64,000 nucleotides of DNA, taken from positions 6,993,473-7,057,472 of the forward strand of contig OW203724.1 in the NCBI GenBank assembly GCA_934045075.1, written 5' to 3'. Made by a program: the position numbers and the translations under genes. The stretch is from Yponomeuta sedellus (lineage: Eukaryota; Arthropoda; Insecta; Lepidoptera; Yponomeutidae). Under the pieces are notes generated by a model that did no database searches, was not told the origin of the DNA, and saw only the letters and a list, made by a program, of their open reading frames with translations. Positions 46,381 through 58,300 of the stretch are shown here, in pieces; position 1 is the stretch's first letter; each line of letters begins with the position of its first letter.

Positions 46381-49300
46381 TCACCGACAGCGTAGCCTGT
46401 CCACGTACTTTTCGACAGCTTTATATCGCGTCGGTTGCATAGATTCCTTTAGCATGGGCTTGAATCGCATATCTTCCGCTAGGGCTAAGCACAACTGCCT
46501 CGCTTCTTCTCTGGTATCAGCGTGTGCATCTCCCAAAAGATCCCCGGCTGCGCGTAACAACACCGTCCTTGGTTCGGAGGGGAAGTCTAGTATTTTACTG
46601 GCCCCATGGTGTCTTACGAGTCTAGCTAAGGCTTGTGTCGCGGCCGCACGGATAGGCCCAGCGCGGTGCGTGGATCCCCTCCTAGATAAGGCCACGGCCG
46701 ACCGTATGCTACTCCCACCACACGCTACTTTGACTAACGCCGCCGCTGCGTCAGCCCTTAAGAACCTATTCACGTCAGCACAACGTTCTAGCAAGGCATT
46801 CATCGCTTCTTCCAGCTCAGGGTCTAATGCTCGGCCGCGGTGCTCGAACAAAGCCCCAATAGTTCCGCATGCGGTCCTGGCAACTCGTGACCGTAAAGAG
46901 CGCACGTGGCCGGCTGTAGATCGGACTATAGATCTCCAGGAAGCCGTTGGAGCTCGCGCCGTGGGATCCGCTGCTAGCCTCTCGATTTCCAAAAGGGCGT
47001 TGACTATTACTTCCCAGTCCTCGTGGCGAAGTGGGACGATGCACTCCGACAACGCAGTGCGCACGTCACGAGTGGCGGGGTGACTCGGCGAAGGCTCTTC
47101 GAGGCAAGGCTCGCTTATGGCTGCCGGGGTGCTTGCTCGACTCTTTGTTGGACTAGACAAAACACTTTTTACTGAGCCGGCTATGCTAGTCGATGATGTT
47201 CTACTGGGTGAGAGCTTAGCCGGAGATTCTGCTGGCTCCGTGTCTAGAGATTTTCGTGAGCCAAACGGGGACTCGGATTCCCCAAAAACTTTGTCTTCAA
47301 AATCCTGCAACGTGGACCCCGCATTCGATTGGCGATCATCGCCATTTAGCGACGGGTCTTTTGATTTTTCCGAATAGTCTTCAATGTGTATCGAAGGCGA
47401 TCGAGGCGGTGGCGCAGGAGGTTCTTGATTGTCTTCGACTTCCACTTCAATAACTTCGCCAATAACGCTCTTGTGCGATATGACGTCCTCTTCTAACTTA
47501 TGCTTTGTGTCCGGTTCTAGGCTCGCTGTAGTAGCGCTCGAGTCTCTGGGGGGAAAAGGTAGTCGTTAAATGCGATAGGTAGCGGTATTGCAATGAAGTG
47601 TGTCGGTTCAGTTGTTACCGGGTGTGTAAGGGCAGGTCAGCTACGAGGTCGGGTTGCAGGCGCGGGGAGGCGGAGGGAGCGACGGGAGCGGGCCGCGAGC
47701 AGCACCACAGCCGGAGCATGGCCGCTCGCCGCCGCGCCGCCGCCGCGAGTGAGCCGACCACCCCACAACAAGGCGTCACCATGCGACGCGACGCCTCAAC
47801 GCTTCCACTTACTCACCCTAGCTCGTGCACTTCCCCAAGACTCCCGTCGCGTTCTTCATTCAAATCTTACCCCACCACGCCAGAAAGGCGGGTCCTAACG
47901 GACTAGAACTGCTATAGTACACTACAACGCCACCACCACCCGCTATCGATTATCCACATGTTGATGAACTCGCTACATTACCCGCTACGCTGCCTGCATA
48001 TGTAAATGGGTCTTGGAAAACTAATTTATTATGTAGTAATTTGAAAAAGGTTTTCTTACAAATTCACCTATAGGTACAGTACCGTGGCTGCATTTCTACT
48101 GAAACTAGCATTAGAAACTGGCTTTTCTTGGCGTATGATTTTTGTCTTCAGGATTCTTGTGTTTTGTAGTGGTACCTATCACAAATATCAGAACCTATAT
48201 AAAAATAATCACGAGACAAGTTAAACCCAAGTAGGCCGATCGCGCGATATAACAAAATAGGTCATCCATAAATGCCCTGAATGGAGGGCGTTTAATAAGT
48301 TTCCCTCCAAAATGTAGGTTAGTAGTGGGTGGACACGCAATTAACATACCTATATTACCCGAGATATAAATGAACTAGCATGGAACTTGAAACCTATACC
48401 AACCTAACACTTAAGTTTACTTAAGTATACCCAGGTCTACGAATCTGAGGTAGGATCACAGATATGGATCACAGGTATATCTTGTAGGTCTTCGTCTGTG
48501 GGTAGGACTTTATTTTACTGCTGCAAGTTGAAATAGTGGATTTGTCCGGTTGTTGATATTTTCTAGTACCGAAGAGTTAACGGACATTCCGATTATGTAA
48601 GGTAAGGATCGATTTCAGATTTTCTACATCATTTTAGAGGTTATAAGTAGGACTCATTTATACTTTCAATTTTCACTCGCAACTACTGACAACCACGGAT
48701 GTAAACTGACAACTAATACCTTGAAAAGGTCTTGAATGTTACACCCTTTTCATGGACGTCCTTCGTTGAATCGATTAATGTTGTGTTAGTCGACCCTTGG
48801 AAGGGTGAGTGACTGGTCTGACGTCGTGGGCGAAGGGAAATACGAATACTGTGCCAGACTGGTAAGCTAGACGTCGAGAGCCGAGGCCACTGGTCAAAGG
48901 AATAATAAATTAGACGTGGCAAGACTTCGCTGTTGATAAAAAAACGCCTTTTTAGTCGGTTACATACAAAAATACAAACGGTTTGAAATAATACATGTAC
49001 TATAGGTACTTAAATAGGTACCTAGCTAAGCCGGCCAACTTACGTGAAGCAAATTAATGGATTTCGATAAACTTACTTACCTATCGCTCAAAGGTATTGG
49101 TATAAGCGTATGCTCCTTCCTTTGTTGTGAAGCACCTGTATAAAAAAAAGAGTTTTGAATGATCAGCAAAAAAGCAATTCGATTAGCCAATAATTATTTT
49201 GGCAAATTAGCAAAGTTAATTTTAGTCAGGAGAATCGTGATTTGTTTGATTGATTGAATACCGTCGGTGGCCAAATTATTATGCTCAAAACAATTTCTAC

Positions 49301-52300
49301 TTTGTCACTTTAAGCTATGGAGTACAATAGTTGGCCGGTTTATGAAGTTATTATACTTATTTCAGTATTAATGTATTTTAGTACTTATGTAGGTACGTAC
49401 TTTTTTCCTTTTTTCACTTCAGCAAAATGTTGGCCATTTTATGCTTGTAAGTAAGCATAAAATGGCCAACATTTTGCTGAAGTGAAAAAAGGATTCAGGC
49501 GAAATAGCGATTGCGAAAAAAATCAACCATCACAAAAGTTCAAAGTAGGTAACTGGTTTCTAATTTAGTGGTTAACATCGACAGAAAGTAGTGTTAATAA
49601 TATTTTGTCTTGAGTCGCGCCGCGAAACTTCCTTGCCCGCAAATTGCCGGCTAGGAAGGAATCTTAGTTTTTGTCTTTGAGGGCAATCATATTTAGGTAG
49701 GTACGAGGGCTGCTACTTATGTATGCGGAGTAGAAAAAATAAACAAATGTATATGGCTGAATATGCTTTTATTGTTTTTCAAAGTATTCTCCACTATGAT
49801 CGATCGATCACTTTTGCATTCGATGAAACCAATTTGTAAAACACTTTTTCCACTCTGATTGAGGTATCTCCAAAACGTGCTGTTTGAACGCATCTACGGC
49901 ATCTTCACGGGTCGAAAATCGTTGACCACGTAATTTATTCTCTACATTTGGGAATAAATAGAAATCATTGGGAGCCAAATCAGGGCTGTACGGTGGATGA
50001 CCCATCAATTCTATTTTTTGACCATCCAAAAATTTAGTTGTTTCCTGAGATGTATGACAGCTGGCATTGTCATGGTGAAGTATGATTCTGCGTCGCTGGT
50101 TGTTTTGGCGTATTTCTTCAAATACTTCCGGCAAACAAATGGTCGTGTACCACTCCGAATTAACCGTTCTGCGATTCTCCAGTGGTATTGTAGCCACATG
50201 GCCATTAATACCAAAAAAGCAGGCCACCGTTTGCTTTACAGTGCTTTTTGCACGAGCCACTTTCGTAGGGGTCGGCTCATTTTGAAACACCCAAACTGTT
50301 GATTGTTGTTTAGTTTCGGGATCGCACGCGTAGATCCAGGATTCGTCGCCTGTGTAGATATTATAAACAGATTTTGAGTCGCCTCCGTTGAATTTTTTTA
50401 AGGTTTTCTTGCACCATTCGACGCGAGCATCTTTTTGATCCTGAGTGCTTAGTGCGAGTTTGACAGATCCAATCGAATAACTTTACTACCGCGTTAATCG
50501 AGCATTCAGTAGTGAGTATGAGTAAGTCGCGTTTAATCGTGTTTTGGCTGGTAAACGTGTTCACTTCTCAACGTAAACCATTACAACTCGCACTTAGCAA
50601 TTTTGATTTCCATACTTGTCGCTAGGTGGCGCTTCCTCGATGCCATAGAAATATGAGTTTACGTTAACGCGATCGAGTAGTTTATAAACACGCACTAAGC
50701 ACTCAGAGTTAAGTTGTACGAGATCCAACGCGAACAAATTTTTTTTACAGACAAATATTCATGTAATATCCTATGAATGCTCGTCATACATATGCCCAGA
50801 ATAGCCTTTATCTCGCGATACGTAACATGGCGGTCTTGCATTATTAGTTTTCGCACAGCTTCAATATTTTGTGGCACAACCACCGATTTCGGGCGACCTT
50901 TAACTTCGTCCGTGAGCTTACTGCGCCCGCGATTAAACTCTCTAAACCAGTGATACACAGTCGTTTTCGATGAAGCTTCACCACCAAAAGTCGAAGTTAA
51001 TTGATCTACGCACTGTTGTTGCGTTAAACCACGTCGAAAATCGTAATAAATCGTAGCACGAATATTTTCACGAGTGAGTTCCATTTTTTCAGCGATATGA
51101 CATTTTAAACCCAACAAAAACAAAACACTAACGTATATAAGAGAAAAACATTAGCGGCCAGTATTTAAAAAAAGAACGAATTTGACCATGGAGGTCAGAC
51201 ATTGCGTTTAAAATTATTGGAATCCCAGATTCCGCATACATAAGTAGCAGCCTATGTACCTACTCCACAACAGCGTAGGTAATTTATAATTTATAAACCT
51301 ACCAAGTGGGTGTCTCATTTGCCATACCTACTAATAAAAAGGTTTCGAGACAAATTAATGAATTAAAAACAATAATAATGCGTTGTAATAATACCTAGGT
51401 ACTTTGATGTACCTGGTGTAGCTACCACTTTTAATAGATTGCTACAATAATTATTTTGAGTACAATTTAGCCACCGACTATTTAGTTTATTTAGTTTCTG
51501 GTTTATTTAAACCAGCAGCAACACTATGCCCCGAAAACCAACCAAATATTAAAGCAACCAAACAAATATTTAGCTAATTAAATTTTAATGCGAAATGTGG
51601 ACGATGATCGATCGATCGATTAAGAATTTTGAGCTGATCTGTAGGTACGATGTTTTAGTGCTCAATCTCATATTTTCTGTTGCTACACGAAATACTTATA
51701 TTGCTGATGGAAAGATGACATCAGTATAACAAATAGAATCCTACATTACAAATACAAATTCATTACACGACTGCGGCGATACCCAAAAGGAGGATAATCG
51801 TTTTTTTTATGATGAACGAACAAAAGAGCAGCTTTCAGGGCAGAAAAGAGCTTATTAGGAAAATAGCAGAAACCTGGCAAAGGAGCTGAGTCAGGCAAAG
51901 GGCGCAGTCTCCTTGGGGGAAGCGGCGCGGCTGGCGGTGGAGTCGACCTCGCTCTTCTTTTTAAGGGTACTGGCAGTTGGGAACTCCTGTAATATATTTT
52001 TCTTTGCCATTTATATAGTTTATTGCGACGACCTCTGTGGCGCAGCGGGAGCGCATCTGCCTACTATGCAAGAAATCCCGGGTTCGAACCCCAGCTGGCG
52101 ACCAAAAAAACCCCAAGTTTACATGTTTGTGATGTTGTTGTTTCAGTTTCCCACGACCCACATACTAGTGTGGGTCCAGAGGCAATGTATGTGCCTGTAT
52201 GTAAATGTTATGTTATTGCAGAAAGGTCCCTTAAAACTTAATGGGACTGTTTCTGCTACATCTCTAAAAAAGTTTCCAGTGTTCCTCTGTTCTGTGATTT

Positions 52301-55300
52301 CAACTGCTGATATTCCGTGTGGTTTGTATTGATTCCACTTAAGTTTCACCGGACCGATCTGCTGCGCGTTTTCTATTTAGCTCAAGCTGAGAAATCTATA
52401 CCTGTGGAAGCTGACTGGACTTACCTTACGATTTGACTAGCTCGTGTGTTGTTGATCGGTCGATTCAAAAGGTCGCGGAGCTGTTAACAAAATACATATA
52501 ATCTCTGTATCAAACTGCACAAAATGTTGATAGCTTGTGTTAGTCAACAAGTACTTACCTAAAAAAAACCTGTTTAGAGGCTAAAAATTCCACCCATGCC
52601 GGGATTCGAACCCGCGACCTCTGGCTATCCGTGCCAGTGCTCTTACCAACTGAGCTAATGGGCGACTCACTGGCATCAGTGAAACGAACCTATTTACAAC
52701 ATTCTCTGTACTACGTACTGCAAGTGATGCAAATTACTTCAGCCAAATTACTGTACTACGTACTGCAAGTGATGCAAATTACTTCGGGGCTGCAAGTGAT
52801 GCAAATTACTTCAGCCAGATGTCACTGCATGTACGTAATACAGAGAATGTTGTAGAGGTTCGAAATTTCACTGATGCCGGTGAGTCGCCCATTAGCTCAG
52901 TTGGTAAGAGCGCTGGCACGGATAGCCAGAGGTCGCGGGTTCGAATCCCGGCATGGGTGGAATTTTTAGCCTCTAAATAGGTTTTTAAACTTGTCCTTAG
53001 CACGGGTTAGTGCATAAGAAATAATATATAAGTACTTACCTTTTGACAAAAGATATCAGCCCTCGTGGTGCCAGCCAACCGTCTCCTGACTGCTGATAAC
53101 ACGGCTGCAGGCCCAGCCGCCCGCGCTAAGCACAACGTAGCGCGGAGCTGAGCTGATTGCAGTCTTTCCAGGTCTCCGGAAACCTGTGGATATTTAGCGT
53201 TAAAAAAATAAATTTATTTTATTAATATAAATATTAAAAATATTAATATCTCTTAATTATCTATTACTGATGATCCACTAACGTTATTTCATACTACTGC
53301 GTAACTAAAACATTCCAAAATCGTTTAGGCACTAGAATGTAAACAAAGCAGAAGCGCTGTCGCTCGAGTCCACCTATGCAGCCATATTTCCTTGGTGGTA
53401 TTTTTTCTAACCCCAATCATGTACGAGTCAAAGATGAGATCAACGAGGTGGTGTAGGGCCAGTCGCTGCAGCAACGCGTGGGGGAGCGCCGCGGGCAGGG
53501 GCTCCCGACCCATCCTGGAGACTAGGGCTGGAAGCAGTGCCCTGGCAGCGTCGTTACTAGCACTTCGGAATACCGCACACACGGCACCCTCGGCCGGCGC
53601 CTTGGCAGCTGAGACCTGCAACAATATAATTATAACGTGGTACTCTATCTTGCTCGTAGCCCTGGCTGCCTGAGTGATCTAAAACGATCACGAAGGTTTA
53701 GCAAAGCAGGGCGCGTTCAGTGCATGGATGGGTAAACCGTCTAAGACTAACGCTAGTGGCATTTTTCCGCGCGGTTCCGTGCTTCGCAAGGCACGTTAAG
53801 CAGTTGGTGCCGGCTGCCGTCGATAGATGGCAGTCGTTAAGTCAAGTCAGAGGCCTTATGGCGGCTTGAAAACTTCTGACAGTAAAGCCAGCCACTAGTC
53901 TTGCAAGCATCCACCAATCCGGACTTGGCCCCCGTGGTGAAGTATGGCCTATACCTTCCACAGGGAAAAGACCCGTGCCCCTCGGTGGGGACTTAATGGG
54001 TTGATGATACTCTATCACGAACTTGGAAACACACCCAAACTGGGGCTATTTGTACAATTTATTAAATACGACGGCTTCGTATGGGAATAAAAGTGTTAAC
54101 TGCAAAACCAAGACCAGAGGGAGTCTGGGCATTCTAAGTGAGCTCTCAAATTCACCCCTATACCACTGGATTACTTCCTCGACCTCGTTCTGTATTTTTT
54201 TGGCTTGTGACAGGCTTCCGGCAAACATCCTGTTGTCAGTATTTTGCGTTGAATTCCTTAGGATAGTATTACGAGCAGTTTCTTTCATTCTATTCAAGGT
54301 TACATTTCTACACATTTTTTAAGCCGGTATTTAAAAGTTCAAGGGCGCTCGCGAATAATAATCCGCATTAAGAAATCCTTCCAACGCCATTCCATTTAGC
54401 TAGCGACAAAAACCGCGATGTAGGTAGGTACTACGGCAATCGGCATTGAAATTCCTTTTCTACATTTAGCTATAATGTTGTAATGCGAAACGACAACTTT
54501 TTCAGAAGGGTCACCGTGTGTCTTCAGTTAGTTAGACCTGAGATTTTCGCAATTAGCCTCATAGTTAAAGGCTCAACTACGTACGTAGTAAGCGCTGAGG
54601 TTAGCAGTTAGCGAGAACAGCACAAATGTAGGTACCTACATACCTAATTTAGAAAACAAAGTCATGGGTACAAGCAGGGATTCAAACCCACGACCTTCCG
54701 ATTAAGAAGCCATTTAGAAGTAATTTGTTGTAGAGGATTTCCCTCGCTGTGTATCGGGGATGCTGCCAGCGTTACATACAACATAGAGGCTCGCCGCGGA
54801 CACCACCTTGCTACAATGCTGTTTGATATAGTACGCAATAAAACTCCTTCTTACCTCTATAAAAAGCTTGAGTGGTCATCCCGCCAGCGTTACGTGCATA
54901 AAAACAAAATTTGTGTGCCTGCACATAGAACTATGACTTTCCGTGGTAGTTTCAGGTATGCGGCGTCCAAGTGCTGGAATGATATTCCTCCCCCAGTCCG
55001 TGAAGCGTCTAGTAAGTATACCTTTGGGTGCATGCAGTGGCGGGGCAAGACCTAAATTTGATGTGGGCAAGACAGATTTCGCGAGGCCCTGTTTTGTGGC
55101 GACCTGAAGACGGATAATATAAAATAACTAGCGACCCGCCCCGGCACCGCACGGGTGCAAATAACAATATTTCTCCACTATTTAATGGATGTTGTTATAG
55201 GTACATAATTATAAACTTTTCTTTTCAATCACTCTATCTATTAAAAAAAACCGCATCATAATCCGTTGCATAGTTTTAAAGATTTAAGCATACATAGGGA

Positions 55301-58300
55301 TATAGGGACAGAGAAAGCGACTTTGTTTTAAACTACGTAGTGATAGTGATTAAAAAAAAGAAAAAATTAACACTGCTAAGTTTTTATTCATAAAAATACA
55401 AATTAGATTAATATTAGGGGTTAAAGTATGACATTGCCGTTTTATTGCAATAGTTTCTTTGAATTGACATAGAATCTTCATGGTTTGAGGTTTTCGAATG
55501 AAACTTTTTTCAAATGGTTTCTATGATGTTCTTTTTTTAAAAAATGTGAAACATTTGAATATCGACTTTCAATTGTTTTTGTTATTCAATTTAGACAAGA
55601 AAGATGGATACTGCGAAAATTCGAGTGATTTTTGAATACCGTATTTTGGTCCTACTTTGCTCCTGCATGGGTAATTATGCTCCAAACTCGGAAAAATATT
55701 TTCTCGTGTGTATGGCAAATTTATTCTAAGTAACTGACCATTTTTTAACGAAATCGGTAAAAGTATCATTATAATGGCAACACTGATATAGAATTTTTTT
55801 AATCCGCCATTTTTTTCGACTGTCAGCGGTTATCGTATGGTGGCGCAGCTTACAGCAAATAAAAAATATCCTGGGAAAATCCGCATCCATCTCAAAATTA
55901 AAAGAGGAAATTGGGGTAAGAACATTTCAGTGTAGTTGTACATCTAATCTTCTATCCATAATCGATAGTATTTCATTATTTCTCTTAATACTATCATAAA
56001 CTAACCTCTTCTTAATGCTCGGTCCTACTATGCTCCATGTGGCGGGGTAACTATGCTCCAGGTGCAAAGTTACCCCGTTATACAATCGCAACTATTGTGT
56101 TTAGTTTCTTTATTATATTATCTTAATTTAATTTGGTAATTGGTTGGTTTTGTTCATCAGGTATCATGCCAAGAAATTATAAAAAAAAAGTAGCATCAAG
56201 AAACTATAAAAACTACACAGATGAGACTTTGAGAGAATGTCTAGCCTCAATAGAAAACTCTTCTTTGACCCAGAGAAAGGCAAGTGAAAAATATGGTATT
56301 CCACGCAGGACAATCATAAACAAATTAAGACTTTTAAGATCACGAAAATCATCTAGACCACCCGGTGCCCCTACCACATTTACTGTGGAAGAAGAAAGAA
56401 CATTCGTATCTTGCATCGAAAATCTAAGCCAATATGGTTTTCCTTTGACTACACTGGATCTTAGAGTCGTGATAAAATCATATTTAGATAAAATTGGCCG
56501 TAGAGTAAACAAGTTTAAAGACAATTATCCTGGGATAGAATGGGTGTCCAGTTTTTTGAAAAGAAATCCGTCCTTATCACAAAGATTCGCTTCGAATATT
56601 AAACGCAATAGAGCTGCTGTTGATCAGGACACCCTCAAAGAATACATCCAGAATTTGACAGAGGTGGTCAAAGATGTGCCACCTGAAAACATTTGGAATT
56701 TTGACGAGACTAACCTCTCGGATGACCCTGGTCAGAGAAAAATTTTAACTAAGCGAGGCACAAAATATCCCGAGCAAATAAGAAACACTTCTAAAAGTTC
56801 GACATCTATTATGTTTGCTGGTAATGCGATGGGAGAATTATTACCACCGTACGTGGTTTACAAAGCCAAACAATTACGGAACACTTGGACAGAAAACGGT
56901 CCAAAAGGCACCAGATATAACTGTAGCCTTTCCGGTTGGTTCGATATGAATCTATTTAATGATTGGTTTTTTACCACTATCCTACCAAAACTAAAAAAAC
57001 AAGAAGGGGTTAAAGTCATAATTGGTGACAATTTGTCGTCCCATATTTCTGTTGATGTTCTCCAGGCCTGTGAAAAAAACAATGTTAGGTTTATGTGCCT
57101 TCCTCCCAACAGCACTCATTTGACCCAGCCACTGGATGTCGCCTTCTTCAGGCCAATGAAAGTGGCATGGAGAAACATTCTCTCTGAGTGGAAGGCTAGC
57201 TAGCACAAAAGGCAATCGCGAAGCTGTTATTCAGAAAAGTAGTTTTCCAGTTTTATTGACTAAACTTATCGCTGATATAGAAAAGAATCGCGAACAAAAC
57301 TTGAAATCAGGTTTCAAAAAATGTGGGATTTATCCTATTGACGACACACCATTGTTGGCGAGATTGCCACAACCTATCGACAAAGACGCGTTACAAGATT
57401 CCTTTTTGGAAACACTTGAAGCAAGGAGACTAGAATGGACGAAAGGAGTCAACACGAGGGAGCGACGGACCAAACTTAACATTATTCCTGGGAAAAGTGT
57501 CACTGAGGAGTTAAACACTCTTGCAAACGACAAAGAAAATGAAGATGTAACTCAGCCTTCCACTTCAAAACGTCCTTCGCGCCGTCGAGGCGATAGTGAA
57601 AGTACTTATGCAGAAAGTGATGGCTACTCTATTCACAATTCCTCAGATGATTGTACACTCGCTGAATTCTTAGAAGAATCTGTAGATCCAGAGCCTGCTA
57701 AAGTTAATAATTTTAAGCCACTTGTAAAAGAAGTAGGTCAATTTGTGGCTTTTAGATATGAAGGCGAAGTTTTTCCAGGTGTAATAACCAAAATTGGTAA
57801 AGAAGGACCATACATATCCTCAATGAAACGGTCCATAAAATTTTGGAAATGGCCTAAGCCAAAGGATGAAATCCGTTATGACTGGGAGGAAGTAGTGGGA
57901 TGTATTGATGCGCCTAAAAAAATTGGACGTCAGGATTTTTTTTCGGTGCCTGAACTCGATCAGATTTGGGGGTTCTAATTTCTCAAAGAAAACCTAAGAA
58001 AATACAAAACCTTACTTGTGAACTCATTAGTTTAAGATTATCTTGTTGATTTGGGTTAGAAGAGTTTATGTTTTAGAGCAGATTTTTGTTTTGTTTTCTT
58101 TTATAGCTGTAAGAATAATGAATAAAAGGCTGATTGTTACCTTATGAGCACTGATTAGAGTAAAATAAAGTGATTTTTTAACGATTAATTATATATTTTT
58201 ATTTATATTGGCCCCTTGGAATACTATAGAAGGGTGGATCTACACGAATTGTCGCTAATTCGTCATTGTTCTCATTAATCTCTCACAGTTCTCAGCACAA

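Larger units (their letters stand above)
49704..51256 (-). mobile_element. mariner element interrupted by a small TIR element
   Basis: Inverted repeats of 25 bp with 22 matches (inner part GGCTGCTACTTATGTATGCGG shortened here to its first 20: GGCTGCTACTTATGTATGCG) at 49704-49728 and 51232-51256, flanked by TA (49702-49703, 51257-51258). Removing the 50441-50706 insert leaves about 1.29 kb, the normal mariner size. Lies in a TOGARAM intron. Confidence 0.9.

Noticed and set aside
46283..47083. 266-residue plus-strand open frame
   Set aside because: It is the antisense shadow of the TOGARAM terminal exon; the minus frame has the TOG-domain motifs and matching splice phases.
47593..47906. Two plus-strand frames of about 100 residues in the CpG-rich block
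   Set aside because: Low-complexity Arg/Ala/Pro composition, no domain, no splice context. The minus-strand alternative first exon is the better explanation.
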